Under the pieces are notes generated by a model. The model was not told where the DNA came from. It saw only the letters and a list, made by a program, of their open reading frames with translations, and did no database searches. Below, piece by piece: positions 51,847 through 64,000 of a DNA stretch of 64,000 nucleotides (the stretch's first letter is position 1; every line of letters starts with the position of its first letter). The stretch comes from Taiwanofungus camphoratus (Eukaryota; Basidiomycota; Agaricomycetes; Polyporales; Taiwanofungaceae). Made by a program: the position numbers and the translations under genes. The stretch lies in contig CP021230.1 in the NCBI GenBank assembly GCA_003999685.1, forward strand, positions 682,001 through 746,000, written 5' to 3'.

Positions 51847-52864
51847 ACTTCATGGATCGTAGTGCGTAGTTCAAGGAGTGTAGATGTAGTTTGTAGATAT
51901 ATCGTGAGTGTAGACATACTTCAAAGATACTGAAATGGAGCTGGGGCAGAGACTTAGGGGCTTAGGACCATTTCTAAGGTTGTACTCGCGGCACTTTCTG
52001 AGATCAGAGCTACAGGGGAACTTGTATTTCAAAAGGAGAAGCGTGCACTGAGGGGTCTCTGTCATACATAGTAAACTACCTCTGACTAAATAGGGGAGAG
52101 TGAGGTGAACTATTCTTGCATGAAGTGATCCTTATGAGTCTGAAATGTGTACTAAAGCACATGGGCTCCGAAGTGAACACAAGGAGGGTAGGAACTAAAT
52201 AGGAACTGAAACAGGGGAACTACATGTGGTAGAAAGGTGACCAAGTCCATCTATGAGGGTGGGAGGACTATCTGAAAGCAGCCATGTGCCGTGATCAACT
52301 GTCTTAGTGGGCTAAAAGCGTACAAAGTTTCTAGCAGCGGGACTTGTCCTAAACGAGGTAGAAGATGCCCTAAATGGGTAGAGAATCATATGGATGCACC
52401 ATAGAAGAACCTTATGGCATAGGATCGAGACCCAGGGGGTGCACAAGGCTTTCTAAGTCCAGCCTTCAGAACTTCGGACCGCTTCGGAGCCTATTAGAAG
52501 TGCCTGCAGTCACAAAAGCTTGGAGAGACTTAGCTAAGACTTCTTAGCTAGACCCAGGATGAGTGACGTAGTGGCTGGGGCCTAGACCCAATAGAACAAT
52601 ATGGGAGGGCCGGCAGTGTCCGATAGTGGACTTAGTAGGAGTTAGGGACTTCGTGGCTAGCGTTTGAAGCTTTGTAGCACCTCATGTGACTTCGCAGGAC
52701 TTCGTAGGGTGTTAGAAGGGTTTAGGAAGCAAAGGAGCTGTTAGGAATATCATAGGGACCTATCCCACCTATTGTAGGCTGTAGAAGGGTCATCAGATGG
52801 TCTGTGAGGGGATTAGAAAGCTCCTCAAATCACGATTTGGAGCCCAGGAGACTACAGGACTCAT
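51847..52864 (-). repeat. Inverted repeat Q, reverse arm
   Basis: Starts ACTTCATGGATCG and ends GGACTCAT next to CACCAT. Reverse complement of 50080-51096, running through its whole length. Confidence 0.75.
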
Positions 52865-53590
52865 CACCATGTACTTTGATGCTGTAGTTACCATTTGTAC
52901 TCTACAACTGGGCTTAGGCCCCCCATACCTTCGTCTATTCAACAGGTCTCCTCAGACCATCTATATCCTTGTGACTACACTAGGACTTAGGCTGTGACTT
53001 AGCCCACAACTCTCTCGAGACCATTGGGCTAACGGTTGAAGACTTAGGCGTATACTCATCATCAGCCGGGCTGACTCCTTGTCTACACTTCACACCTGAC
53101 TACTCAATGACTCACCATTACAGTAGTCCCCTATGGGCATAGGCTCCCCCATAACATTGATGGCGTCTTGGTTTTGGGAAAGACAAAGAAGACATGCAGC
53201 GGTGGAAAGAGACAAGGTAAGTACTTTTTGTTAGTTATTACGCCTTTACTTCTAACCCCTCTTTTTGCAGCACACGTCCCTTTTGCTGGTCCTTCGATGG
53301 GAGAGGCCAGTGGATCAAAGCACCGTCGGGTGACCCAGCCTCCTCATTCCGCTCTCAAGGTCCCTTTCGATGGCGGCAGCTGCCTGGGCCTGGAGCAGGA
53401 CAATCTGGATTCGCTCGACCTCGATGAGCAATCCCATGCCGTCATCTGCATGATTCGGGCAGAGCGTGTGAACATCGCATTTTGTCGCACCATGCTCCAT
53501 GACCTTGACATGGAGCTGATGCATATGGAACAAGAGGCGATTGTGGGCAGCAGATTTGTAGTTGGGCCTGAGTCGGGTGATGAGAAGTAG

Positions 53591-53918
53591 TCGTTGTCTT
53601 GTGGCAGGTCGTGGTCTTGTACTATAGAAAATTAATCATTCTTCATCCCAATGTGAAAATGTGTGATAGAAGAAAATAGAAGCATTCAAAGGAAAAGAAC
53701 ATATCAAAGAACTTGGTGAAAAATTGGCAACATTGGTAGGCTCAGTATATCATCACTGTCTAGGAGAACTCATAGAATGTGAGCCTTCATGCAATGTTCA
53801 AATTGAAGCATTCATAAAATGTCAAAGTGATATCGTGACTTAGTCGAGTTGAATCATGTATGGTACAAGTAATGATGCTAGCTCAAGATAGAAAAAGAGA
53901 TTAAATCAAGCATATCGT
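53591..53918. other. 3' flank of the cysteine-rich gene
   Basis: AT-rich, no gene seen. It probably holds the 3' untranslated region, and ends at the gypsy-C LTR. Confidence 0.4.
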
Positions 53919-54825
53919 TGATAGGCGCCAGGCACTTCTATGCCCCGCGGAGCGCCCTCACTCGACCCTAGGACCTTAGTCATGGCTTCGACGCCACTCG
54001 ACGCGTCCGATACAGCCCGAAAAGCCACCGCGGGACTCTCCGATAGCCTCGAATCATGCCACTGCCACTCCGCCAGTTCCGGTCCGATGTTCCGGTGTAC
54101 CAGTCTCTCTATGCACAATACGCCACACGCAGTTGCCACTCAATGTTCTTGCACGTGACTGGTCTCGCCACTCCGATATCGCTTGATCTGCTACGACGCG
54201 CCACTCGATGTACTCGATAATGCTACAGCCCCAGGTCTTGGCTTAGTATATTTCATGCCACTCTGTAGTTCGTAGTACGCAAGAAGTTAGGATGCCACTC
54301 ATATTATGCCACTCCCGATGCACCTTACATTATAGTACAGTAGTATAAACGCGATGTATGGTGTCTGAAAACAACAGAGAAGTTTTCCCCCATCTTGCAG
54401 AGCTCAAGAAGAGCACCTTTGATTTAGTCACCTACTGCGTTCTACTGCGTCCTTCCGTCTTCAATTACGTTCGAAGAGTTGCGTCTACTATCCGCCTTCT
54501 ACAGTATCTTGAAGGGTTGTGTCTCGTCCGTCTTCGATATCCATCGAAGAAGTTGCGTTCAGTCTTACGTCTGCCTTTGAGCCACATCGAAGGGTTGCGC
54601 TAGCATCTCTCTCTAACCCAAGTCTGCCTTCTACAGTATTTCGAAGGGCTGCATATCAGCTAAGTTCTCACGTTTAAGCCTCTCCCTAGTATAGTACAGC
54701 ATAGTAGCGCATTGAAGCTACGTCGAGCAGTCACGACACACGTAGAGGGTCGTCGAAGACCTTTGTAGACGTCTCTCAACCCATTTGAGATTGGGAACCC
54801 TTTGCTGCTGACTCTCCCCTCCACA
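53919..54825 (-). repeat. Gypsy-C 3' LTR
   Basis: 907 bp on the minus strand, from TGTGGAGGGGAGAGTC (54825 downward) to GGCGCCTATCA (53919). It contains several CGAAG/GAAGGGTTG-type repeats and aligns with 42373-43256 and 47171-48222. This copy keeps far more CpG than the one at 42373. Confidence 0.8.
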
Positions 54826-57040
54826 CTAACTAGTTCTATAGCCTTCCAGCTTCTCTAGGTCATACCCAGTTGGGGTTGGAGTGTTATAGTGCACATCAGC
54901 GGTCGAAAGTGTGGCTTTCCACGCAGATACATAGGAATTGTGAGGGTTTTGCCAGAGTTGGGACATACTATTGTGATGGTTTGTTCTTCTTTCACGAAGT
55001 TCTTTATGATGCTTTACATAAGAACATTGAAGGGTCATCTGAGAAGAATGTCATATGCTGTATTTCAAATAATGTGAGCCTGAAGATATAATACTACCTT
55101 ACCAATCTGGAAGGGTACATTGTGTATGAGCCCTAGAGATCAGTCTACTTCACCATTGGTGGACCGCATGTTTAACTATATCGTAGGGTCAAAGAGAAGC
55201 TTCAGGCCTAAACAGACTTCCTCTGACATTGCTACAATTTGTGAACCTGGATCTACAATGCATTCGATCTGCTTTTTATTGTCAACGAGCGCATAGATCG
55301 AACGGATAGTGTTCGAGTCGTGGGCAACCGTGAGATCGACAGAATGTTCGTCATGCAGGACGTGCTTGAGATAGGTTTCATAGGGGTTGGGGACGATAGT
55401 AGCTCCTGGCTGTAGCACTGCACCTGAACAAGATAGTTGGTGTACCTCTTTTGCTTTGTCTTTGTCGATAATCTCTACAATGTGTGCCGAAGTGATGGTT
55501 TCCGCTGATACTCGCTTGGGTGTAACTGCTTCTCGATACCTATTGCGTACGTCAGGTGAAATCGAAAGGAGTTCTTCTGGCGTCAGTGTGACGAGAGGAG
55601 ATCTCATTGAGCGCGCGAAGATGTCATCGGCTATCTTGAGCTGATGAATGGGAACTATGGCCTTGTAAGCTGGGTCCTTGCCCTTGTCGTTTGAAGGCTT
55701 AGGTGGTGTAGCAAAGTTTCAAAGGTTCAGCGGAGCGTAGGTTATGTCTCGAGTATTTGTGAAGGGATGGACTGGGGGTGCTGATGGAGTAGATGCAGTG
55801 GCGGGCTGTGTCGAAGGTATGTTTGATGAACCAGGAGGGGGAACTATAGCTGCGAGAATCGTCGAAGGTGCGGAGGTACTCGTCGAAGGTTTGGCTGGGG
55901 TCGCTGGAACTGGGACTGTGGTAGGAGTGGCTGACTTAGCTGTGTCAGGTGCTGGGTTGTTGATACTGTGTGAAACAGGGGTCATATCAGAAACCTCTGT
56001 GGTCTGCGGTGCTGTTGTAGTAGGTTTCTTGCACTGTAAAATTTTGATGCTGTTGAAGACTTCCCTATGCTTTCAAAGCTGTAGAAGGTCCCTTTTGAGT
56101 GCTTCGATCCTACCTTCCATGTTGAGTGTGAAGGTCTGGACACTGGCTTGGTCATCGATGCTGTAGAGCAGACTAGGTGCTGCTGGCGTGTTGCAACAAA
56201 TCCACTCGTAGAGGTGGTCACGGATCGTAATGCCAGGGATACTACATGAGATGAATAGACCATTTGGGAGTATGACCTTTCCTTTGATGTTATGCTTGCA
56301 TTTTCTGGCGGCTATGTCCGCTTCTACATGCAGGCAGCTTCATGGTTCTGGTCACCACAAAAGTGGCAGGTCTGTTCTGTACCACCTTGAGTTGACGGGA
56401 GTCTAGCGGCTACGTTCAATTTGCTACTACTGGGCTGAATAAGGGTTGCAATGGTCTTCGATAGGCTCTTGATGATTGTCGAGATGTCTTTGGTCTTGAT
56501 CATGCTGGACGGTGTAGTTGTTGAAGCTGCTGGCTGCGGTGCTGCGACTGTCGACATACTTGAAGTATCGTGTAGAATGAACGTGACCGCTGCATGAATA
56601 TTGAAAAGTGGATAGGGGTCATCGAGATAGTGGTCAGGATGCTTCAGGTGAAGTCGGGCCTTGAGTTGCGTGAGTAGAGCAGGCTGGAACCCTCGTAGAA
56701 ACACTCAACTTTGTTTGATGTCAGAGAGTCGTTGTTGCATGATTAGGTGCTTTGTGATAGATACAAAGTTGCAGTAGTAGCTTCTGAGGTCTGTGGCGTT
56801 GTGGATCCCAACACATGCACGCTCCCCAATTAGTTGGTCCATATCTGTGAGGGGCCATTTCCTGGTGTCATTGGTATCTGGGTAGAGTGCTAGGAAGTCA
56901 GCTTTTCACTGTGCATACGTCTTGGTCTGATCAGAAAAGAATTCAAGGGTTTCCCATAGGTTCACGATGTCGATCAAGGAGTAACAAATGGCCCATGACT
57001 TCTTTTCTGCATCATTGGTAATTCTGCACTGGGTGAATAG
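54826..57040 (-). mobile_element. Gypsy-C internal remnant (gag and protease kept, most of pol lost)
   Basis: On the minus strand, gag-like sequence runs from 57040 to about 56320 with a knuckle-like CHFCGDQNHEAAC. A linker follows, then a retropepsin-like block at 55176-55607 (IECIVDPGSQIVAMSEEVC, a Ty3/gypsy protease active-site region), and then a jump to the tail YNTPTPTGYDLEKLEGYRT next to the LTR. RT, RNase H and integrase are missing, so a large internal deletion has occurred. It is broken in several places. The 5' end is lost behind the gypsy-B insertion at 57041. Confidence 0.75.
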
Positions 57041-57531
57041 TGAAACAATTTCTATTTCTTATCATTACCACGGTCATTGCTTACACATGGACTATTACTA
57101 TACAGGCCCCGGATTGGCCCCGCTTACGCATAGGACTCTGACTCATATCCGGGCCGCTTACCACATTCCTCATCACTCATACTTATTGCTAATACGCCCA
57201 GATCGTACCACTTTCTAGTTATCTATAGTCGTACCACATTACGGACCTCCTGCCCTAGAGTAGTTCTTGGTCCGTGCGCATACCAGGTACTTGTATATAT
57301 AGCATGTACTTAGCTTAGGTCGGACCTTAAGTCTGATCTTGTTACCATTAGTCTTGTTACTATTATATTCGTGTCTCGTATCCTCTCGCTCATATCTGAG
57401 TGATACTCGCTCGAGTCTACGGACTTCACGACACTCGGTCTATATCGACCATAAGACCTCGCCACCTCCTATCGTGGTCAGGCCCTCACGTGTGAGGCGA
57501 CATCTAGGATCCGAGATACCAATTTGTATCA
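57041..57531 (+). repeat. Gypsy-B 5' LTR, copy 3
   Basis: 491 bp from TGAAACAATT to TTTGTATCA, with a TATATATA box and the AAGTCTGATCT motif. Confidence 0.92.
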
Positions 57532-57981
57532 AAAGATCAGACTTACGCTAAGCCGCCCCTAGTGCTATCTAGCGGGCATACATCCATTACCACGTCTTAC
57601 CTCAGGACCGTCGATCCTGACTATTGGGGGTTACCTACACAAGGAGAGGAACCACTTCTCTACGACATCGAACAATGAGTGTTCGTAGACGCGAACCGGA
57701 ACCCGATCTATCCGAGTTCACCACTTACCTGGGTTAGAACAACATCCAGACGACCAATCCAACAAGCACAGGCCAACCTCGCTACTTACTTCCAGTGAAA
57801 CCCTGTCGACGAAGGAAAAGACATCGCCATCTTATTCACGGGAGGATCGCAGGAAGCCACACCTATCGAACCCATCCCCGAAGGCTCGTTCACCGCTTCC
57901 ACTTCCCGAACCCCGACTCCCACTCCATCCTCTCCAACACCCGCTCCTATAATATCCACACCCACACCTCGACAAGTCACA

Positions 57982-59013
57982 ATGGCGACAATTGGGAACA
58001 TGACCCAACAGCAGCTAGAGGCACTCATCGCTCGCCTCCAGACCCAACAACAAGGGGCTCGAGCCCTCAAACTCGACATCCCTGCACCGGATCCATTCAC
58101 CGGGCAAGGGGAAGACCTGGATCGGTTTATCCAGCGGGTGGAACACTATTTCACCGCCACAAACAACACCAACCTCAGCGATGACGCAAAAATCGCATTC
58201 ACGGTCGCTCTCATGAAGGGAGGGCAAGACGCACGCATATGGCGTGACACGTTCTACGAATGAGCAGCAGGGGGCCAAGCGCCCTACAGGACATGGGACA
58301 TATTCAAAGCATCCCTCAAATTGGCATTCCCTGAACACGAGGGAGTGCAGCGAGCACATCAAGTGCTTATGGAGTTACCAGCCAAGCAGCTGAACAAGAA
58401 AACGAGAGCCACTACTAAAATGTATGTGGAGAGATTCCGACTCTTGGCCGAAAAGGTGAAGTTGAAGGATGCGACCATCAATGCGAACGGAAACCGCACC
58501 GAGAACAATTACCCTACCCTTAGGGCGATATTCATCAAGGGGCTAGATCGCCAGATCTATGCCACATTAGCCGGAAGGGCCACATCCGAAAGGCCAGACA
58601 CCATGGAGAAATGGTACAGAGACGTTCTATCCTTGGACGCAATTTACCGGGGGATCGACCAGATCTCCAACATTACTACTTTGGTCGACTACGGCGAACC
58701 CATGGACGTGGATGCAGTCGTCACTCGCCCAACCCGTACTTCTTCGCCCCCCTCCCCTAACAGGAAGCAGTGGACGGATGGTTGCTCCTTGAACGAAAGC
58801 GAGAGGAAATACCATCGCGACAACAACCTATGCTTCTATTGCCATAATCGGGGACATTCGGCACGAGACTGTCGCAAGAAGGCGGCAGCAAGGACGAAGA
58901 ACACACCAAAGGCGCAAGACTCGCGCCCTGCCAACTATCGCTCTTACATCAAGAGCCTATCAGCCGACGAGAAAAGAGAGGTCATGGAAGAATTGGCCAC
59001 AGAGGATTTTTAA
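57982..59013 (+). pseudogene. Gypsy-B gag region, copy 3
   Basis: Starts MATIGNMTQQQLEALI and ends with the shared GATTTTTAA; zinc knuckle CFYCHNRGHSARDC is present. It is broken about once. Confidence 0.87.
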
Positions 59014-59049
59014 AGGGGCAGGGTGAGTCGACGCAACCACTGCCCATTT

Positions 59050-62000
59050 CAGTTTCACTGTCCCGTGTTGTACTAGTAGTCCGGAATGAAAGGGCCTTAC
59101 ACATTCCAATTACTGTGGGACAAAAAGACGTCGAAGCGCGCGCCTTCATCGATAGCGGCGCCTCTGGGATATTCATACATCCCAAATTTGTTAAAGAACA
59201 CAACATCCGCACTGAGGCTCTACCTCGCCCAATGCCCGTGTTCAATGTGGACGGGACGGCTAACAAGCAAGCTGTTATCACAAAGAGGGCCCTTCTTTCA
59301 TATAAAATAGGAGGAGAACCCCGATTCGTTAAAGCCTATGTGGCCAGCATAGGAAACGAAGATATTATCTTCGGGCATACCTGGCTCAAACTGGAAAACC
59401 CAGACATCGATTGGAAGACGGGACGGGTGGAGCTTAAACACCGCATGACTCTGGAAGAGTCTAGGGAATGGAAGAAAAACCTATTGGAGACCAGAGCCAA
59501 ACGATTGGAAATCAAGAGGTTAACGGCAGAATCCCTTTCTAGAGACATCATTAAAGCCCACCAACCCTCAGTCGAAGAAATCGAGGACGAAGGGGACTGG
59601 GAAGTCGTGGACACCATGTCCCCAATCCTACCAACAACAGAAACCCCTCGTCAAACGACGCACCGAGACTCGCTAGTCTCAACACCGGAAAAAAACTCAG
59701 TCAACGGCATCACACTCGAACAGGCCATGGAAACAATCGACGACGATGAGCTGGTCATAGCGTTCATCGAAGGCGACGATCGAATCACTACATATGGACG
59801 GGACTCACATCCCGTGTATCGAGACGCCCTGCTTACGGAGAAGGAATACCCTCTTGACGGAGCGTATCGTCGCCTCGAAAATGGTCTCATCTGGCAGGTC
59901 AAGCACGACATTGGTCGACTCACCACGGCAACAGAATTAGCGATCAAGGAACATGCCAAGGAGAAAGAGAAACCTGTCAAGGAACTCGTACCTGAATACC
60001 TTCATGATCTCCTACCCGTCTTCGACAAACAAGCAGCAGCCCGGCTCCCTAAACATACGGAACATGACCACGAGATAAACCTGAAGGAAGATTTCAAGGA
60101 ATTCAAACAATCCACTTACTCGCTCAATAGGGAAGAACGAGTGGAGCTGGATAAGTTCTTGAAAGAAAACCTCCAAAAAGGGTACATTCGTCCGTCGAAA
60201 TCACCATTGGCCAGTCTGTTCTTCTTTGTGGAAAAGAAGGATGGGGGATATCGACCTTGCCAAGATTATCGGGAACTCAACGAGGGAACTATTAAGGATC
60301 GCTATCCACTCCCCCTTATATCGGAACTCCTGGAACGGCTAAACAAGGTGACCATCTTCACCAAGATGGATCTCAGGCAGGGGTACAACAATATACGGAT
60401 CCGAGAAGGTGATGAATGGAAGGCGGCTTTCGGTGTTCCAGCAGCTGGGGAAGGACCTCCCTCGTTCTACAAACCCCTGGTAATGTTCTTCGGGATGTGC
60501 AACTCACCGGCAACGTTCCAACGGATGATGAACACGGTCTTCGCAGATTTGCTCAAAGAAGGATGGTTAGCCATCTATATGGACAACATCCTTATCTACT
60601 CAACGGACCTCGAGGAGCATAAGAAGCGAACACGGCGAGTTATCAAAAGGTTGCAAGAGAACGACCTGTACCTCAAGCCGGAGAAATGCAAATTCGACGT
60701 ACAAGAAGTTGAATTCTTAGGCATGATCATCAGACCCGGACAACTCGCCATGGACCCAGTCAAGGTAGCCGGCATCAAGGATTGGCCGATACCTAAGAAC
60801 CTCAGGGAGGTTAGGTCATTCATCAGGTTTGGGAACTTCTATCGCCGGTTCATACACGGTTTCTCGCATCTGGCTCAGCCGTTGATCTCGCTTACACGAA
60901 AGGACGTCAAATGGCATTGGGACGACGAACAGCAGGAAGCTTTCGAAGCATTAAAGAAAGCTTTCCTGGAACAACCGGTTTTGCAGATGCCCGACCCGGA
61001 CAAACCATTCGCGTTGGAAACGGATGCATCGAAGTTCGCCACGGGGGCAGTCCTCAGGCAAAAGGACAACAACGGCGATTGGCACCCATGCGGTTATATT
61101 TCCCAGAGCATGACACCAGCGGAACGAAACTACAACGTCTATGACTGAGAACTCATGGCTGTCATGAGGGGACTCAATGAATGGAGTCACCTCCTCATCG
61201 GAAGCCCGTACCCAGTCACGATCTATAGCGACCACAAGAATCTGACATACTGGAAGACGGCACGGAATCTGAATCGGAGACAGGCACGATGGGCTCTTCG
61301 CCTATCCAAATTCGATTACAGGTTGGTCCACGTCCCGGGCACGCAAATGGTGCAAAGCGACACGCTCTCACGACGCCCTGACCACGACGACGGTTCATCA
61401 GACAATCAGGATGTAACCGTCCTACCAGACAAGGTATGGGCAGCAGCAATCGACACCAGTCTCAGGGCTTCCATCGCGGAAGCCTGCGTAAATGACTCGT
61501 TATACACGGAAGGGATGCGCTACGCACGAAACGGCTCAAACGACCACTGGACAATTCGAGACGGGGATCTCCTCTACGATAATCGAGTATATATTCCCCT
61601 GGACGAAGACCTACAATGACAAATGGTCTCAAATTATCATGACCTTCCGCACGCCGGTCACCCTGGAATTGCCAAAACCCTGGGCTCCCTGCGAAGGGAC
61701 TATTGGTGGCCCGGAATGGCTGACTTCGTCGCCCGTTATGTTCATGGCTGTGGCATCTGTCAACAGATGAAGGTTAACACTCACCCGGACCGTCCCGCCC
61801 TCGTCCCTATTCGAGCCACCGCTCACACCACACCGTTCAGCACCTTCTGTTGTGATTTCATCACCGACTTACCCCTTTCAAACGGCTACGATGCCATATT
61901 GGTCGTAGTGGACCACGACCTTAGTAAGGGGGTAATTTTCATTCCATGCAACAAAACCATTGACGCGCAAGGAACGGTGGAGCTTCTTTACAACGAAGTC

Positions 62001-62894
62001 TACAAGTGGTTTGGACTCCCAGACAAGGTGATCAGTGATCGCGGACCGCAGTTCGCCTCAAAGGTATTCCAAGAGCTGTGCCGCATGACAGGAGTGCAGT
62101 CCGCCATGAGCACGGCTTTCCACCCTCAGACAGACGGAGAAACGGAACGGGTAAATCAGGAGCTCGAAGTATACCTTCGGTGTTTCACAAGCAACAATCC
62201 GGATAGGTGGTCTTCCTTACTCGGTGCAGCACAATTCGCTCACAACTCCAGGGAACATTCGACGATCAAGGCATCGCCGTTCAAAGTCATGATGGGCTTC
62301 GAACTGTGAGGAATCCCCGTCGTACACAAAGGATCGGATACACCCGGCGCAACTTATCGCCTGAAGAACCTCCAAAAGATAAGAGAACAAGCACACGCGG
62401 CGATGGAGCTAGCCCAGGCTGTACTGGCAAAACGGATCAAGCTGCGAGGGAAAGGTTTTCGCAAAGGACAGCAGGTTTGGCTCGACTCTCGGAACCTAAA
62501 ACTGCCATACCCGTCTAGGAAGCTAGCACCCAAGAGAGAAGGCCCCTTTGAAATCGTCGAAGTCTTAGGCCCGGTGTCGTACAAACTGAAACTCCCGGAG
62601 ACGTGGCGAGTACACCCTGTTTTCCACGCAGCCCTTCTATCACCATATACGGAGACGGAGATCCATGGCCAGAACTACACGAGGCCACCCCCGGAACTTA
62701 TCGAAGGCGAAGACAATTACGAAGTCGAAGCTATCATCGGACATCGGGAGAACTTACGAAAGAAACGCCACGAGTATAGGGTCAGGTGGAAAGGATATTC
62801 TTCGGCGGATGACTCATGGAAACCGGAAGCGAATTTAGCTGGTACTGCGGAAGAGCTCCTGGGAGCATATAAGGAGAGAAAGAACTTGGGCTAA
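59050..62894 (+). pseudogene. Gypsy-B pol region, copy 3
   Basis: Protease, RT, RNase H, integrase and chromodomain are all recognisable; it is broken about three times. The central polypurine-tract copy is kept at 61916-61936. Confidence 0.88.
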
Positions 62895-62937
62895 ATCCAG
62901 TTCACTCCCTTCAGACGAACTACCACCCATTCGCAGC

Positions 62938-64000
62938 ATGCCTCGCCAGTCTAACACCTCCGCTCAAGCTGCCGCTCGTGGCTGAGCCCGCGCCTTCTTA
63001 GCCACTCGACGTGCTACCCGCACACCTCTGACGGCCACCTCTCCCACGGTAACACAATCCTCTTCATCGGCATCCTCGGGTCAAGGCCCACTCTTTGGAC
63101 TCCAAACCGCCGCCCACTTTCGTAACCCCGTACCAGGAGAAGGCGCCCTACCCCGACAAGCCGACGTCATCTATTACCCGCGCTGCATCTACGACGTGGA
63201 CCCAATCCTTCTCGACATCCTGACACGACACTCAAGGGACATCGCACGATTGCTTGGTTCTCTGCCGAACACACGAAACAACCAGGATGAACAAGAGGCA
63301 TATGGAGAATACATCGACGCCAGGTTGCAATACTTAGGAGCGGTAGACGACGCAACGGAACAGCTGGCCATATGGAAGGACAAAGTCCGGCAATTAGATT
63401 TTAAGGTGGTCCGCACCTTACGAAGGATGGACGATATGTCCATGGCCCGCCACCTCCAGGACATGATCGCCCCGCACCGACGGACCAGCCACGCCAGGTT
63501 TATACGACGAACCCAACCTGACATTGTCATACGTGGACCCACCCCGCCTCCTGAACCCGAAGACCCCCTCCAAACCTTCATTGACACCCCAGCCGGACAA
63601 GAGTCCATTGGAGCCGTACCTAGTAGGATCGACTCTCTCCCGAATTACATGCACCCCGGACCCAACTGGAGACCTCGAGGGCGCTGCCACGCCTGCGGTA
63701 GCATGATGCACTGGGTACGTGACTGCCCAGACTATACCTGTGCCAGATGTCATCGCACTGCCCCGGGACATCTATCCCGAGAATGCACAGTTGCATGCCA
63801 CGCTTCCGCCCCACCCATTTTACCCGCCCCGGGAGAAGGTCGTCGCCGAGAGATGGTCGACTCAATTCATCGCCCCACACAGGCACCCATCCCAGTCATG
63901 TCGACCACCAACCCTCCCCGTGTTCTTATGTCTCGAAGGGAACAACCCCTTCCTCCTACCCCATCCCGCTCCAGAAGCAACGGGCCGCCTGCCCCTCATA
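62938..64000 (+). pseudogene. Gypsy-B third ORF, copy 3, partial
   Basis: Starts MPRQSNTSAQAAARG and includes the paired zinc knuckles (CHACGSMMHWVRDC at about 63688-63729, then CARCHRTAPGHLSREC). It is broken at least once and cut by the window edge. Confidence 0.75.

Larger units (their letters stand above)
49682..52864. mobile_element. Noncoding foldback insert of two alternating inverted-repeat pairs
   Basis: Inserted in the LTR-D with CACCAT on both sides (49676-49681, 52865-52870). The order is P (49682 to about 50079), Q (about 50080-51096), P reversed (about 51097-51840) and Q reversed (about 51847-52864). The outer 35 bases of P are a perfect inverted match, including ATGGTG at 51841-51846 as the mirror of CACCAT. 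The reversed P carries about 345 bp absent from the forward one (51390-51740). There is no coding frame. ACTTCG-rich minirepeats occur in both P and Q. The class is unknown; foldback or MITE-like non-autonomous DNA element is my best guess. Confidence 0.7.
49395..53156 (-). repeat. Solo LTR, family D, itself split by a 3.2-kb insert
   Basis: Reverse-complement copy of the solo LTR at 1640-2210. LTR pieces are 49395-49681 and 52865-53156, starting TGTTATAAGG and ending CCATAACA. Flanks TTGGT (49390-49394) and TTGAT (53157-53161) match 4 of 5 as a target duplication. It is inserted in exon 4 of the cysteine-rich gene. Confidence 0.82.
48450..53590 (+). pseudogene. Cysteine-rich Agaricomycete-type protein gene, split by a nested insertion
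   Basis: Exons: 48450-48599, 48654-49097, 49151-49237, 49290-49394, then (after the insert 49395-53156 and its duplicated target 53157-53161) 53162-53216 and 53271-53590. Introns are GT-AG and about 50-55 bp, and codon phase is kept across the insert. The product starts MASHTTTPALVLSHAQ, has an acidic coiled-coil-like middle (about residues 110-170), a CX2CX2C...C.W..G...CNCC...C cluster and an acidic C-terminus ending VGPESGDEK. The C..C......C.W..G..C..C pattern is common in multicopy Agaricomycete proteins of unknown role. A TGA at 49213-49215 stands where CGA is likely. Function unknown. Confidence 0.62.
57041..64000 (+). mobile_element. Gypsy-B copy 3, runs off the right edge
   Basis: The 5' LTR is at 57041-57531 (491 bp; flank AATAG at 57036-57040). 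Primer site AGATCAGACTT follows, then gag, pol and the start of the third ORF. The 3' LTR lies beyond the window. It is inserted in the gag region of the gypsy-C remnant. It has roughly half a dozen breaks spread over gag, pol and the third ORF, more than either unit of the tandem, so it is probably older. Confidence 0.9.

Noticed and set aside
1-64000. CRISPR arrays, rRNA genes, bacterial operons, telomere repeats
   Set aside because: None seen. Repeats here are LTRs, inverted repeats and short hairpins, and all genes have eukaryotic features.

Overview
The window looks like a transposon-dense piece of an Agaricomycete (mushroom-forming basidiomycete) genome. This is inferred from 49-65 bp GT-AG introns, a Crinkler-like NTPase gene of a type common in Agaricomycetes, chromodomain Ty3/gypsy elements, a Tad-like LINE with RNase H, and a Tc1/mariner element. 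Nothing bacterial is present, and I do not commit to a species.

Layout. (1) 1-11588: a LINE entering from the left edge, interrupted by a solo LTR (family D, 1640-2210) and by a whole, very young chromovirus (gypsy-A, 2350-9440, identical LTRs, 5-bp target duplication). (2) 11763-15172: an apparently intact eight-exon gene for a 1008-residue P-loop NTPase with two 79-residue N-terminal repeats. (3) 15173-18849: decayed host sequence, including a FAD-oxidase fragment (minus strand) and a saccharopine-dehydrogenase-like pseudogene. (4) 18850-39881: a second LINE, split by a tandem of two gypsy-B chromoviruses sharing three LTRs (19839-35605). (5) 39882-49394: a CpG-poor graveyard with a solo gypsy-B LTR, gypsy-C LTRs, a Tc1/mariner copy with 211-bp inverted repeats, a heavily decayed gypsy-A copy and a tRNA-like sequence. 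(6) 48450-53590: a cysteine-rich host-type gene split by a solo LTR-D, which itself holds a 3.2-kb insert made of two alternating inverted-repeat pairs. (7) 53591-57040: a minus-strand gypsy-C remnant. (8) 57041-64000: a third gypsy-B copy running off the right edge.

The most unusual material is in the gypsy-A/B families. They have an 11-nt complementarity between the predicted transcript 5' end and the primer site, which changes in step between families. They carry a third ORF with tandem zinc knuckles downstream of the chromodomain, and an array of covarying AAA-loop hairpins before the 3' LTR. In gypsy-B a 21-nt copy of the 3' polypurine tract lies inside the integrase region. In both families a leader of roughly 610-640 nt has no ATG in any frame. 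Together these suggest a self-primed chromovirus lineage with extra RNA-level features. All comparisons were made by eye.
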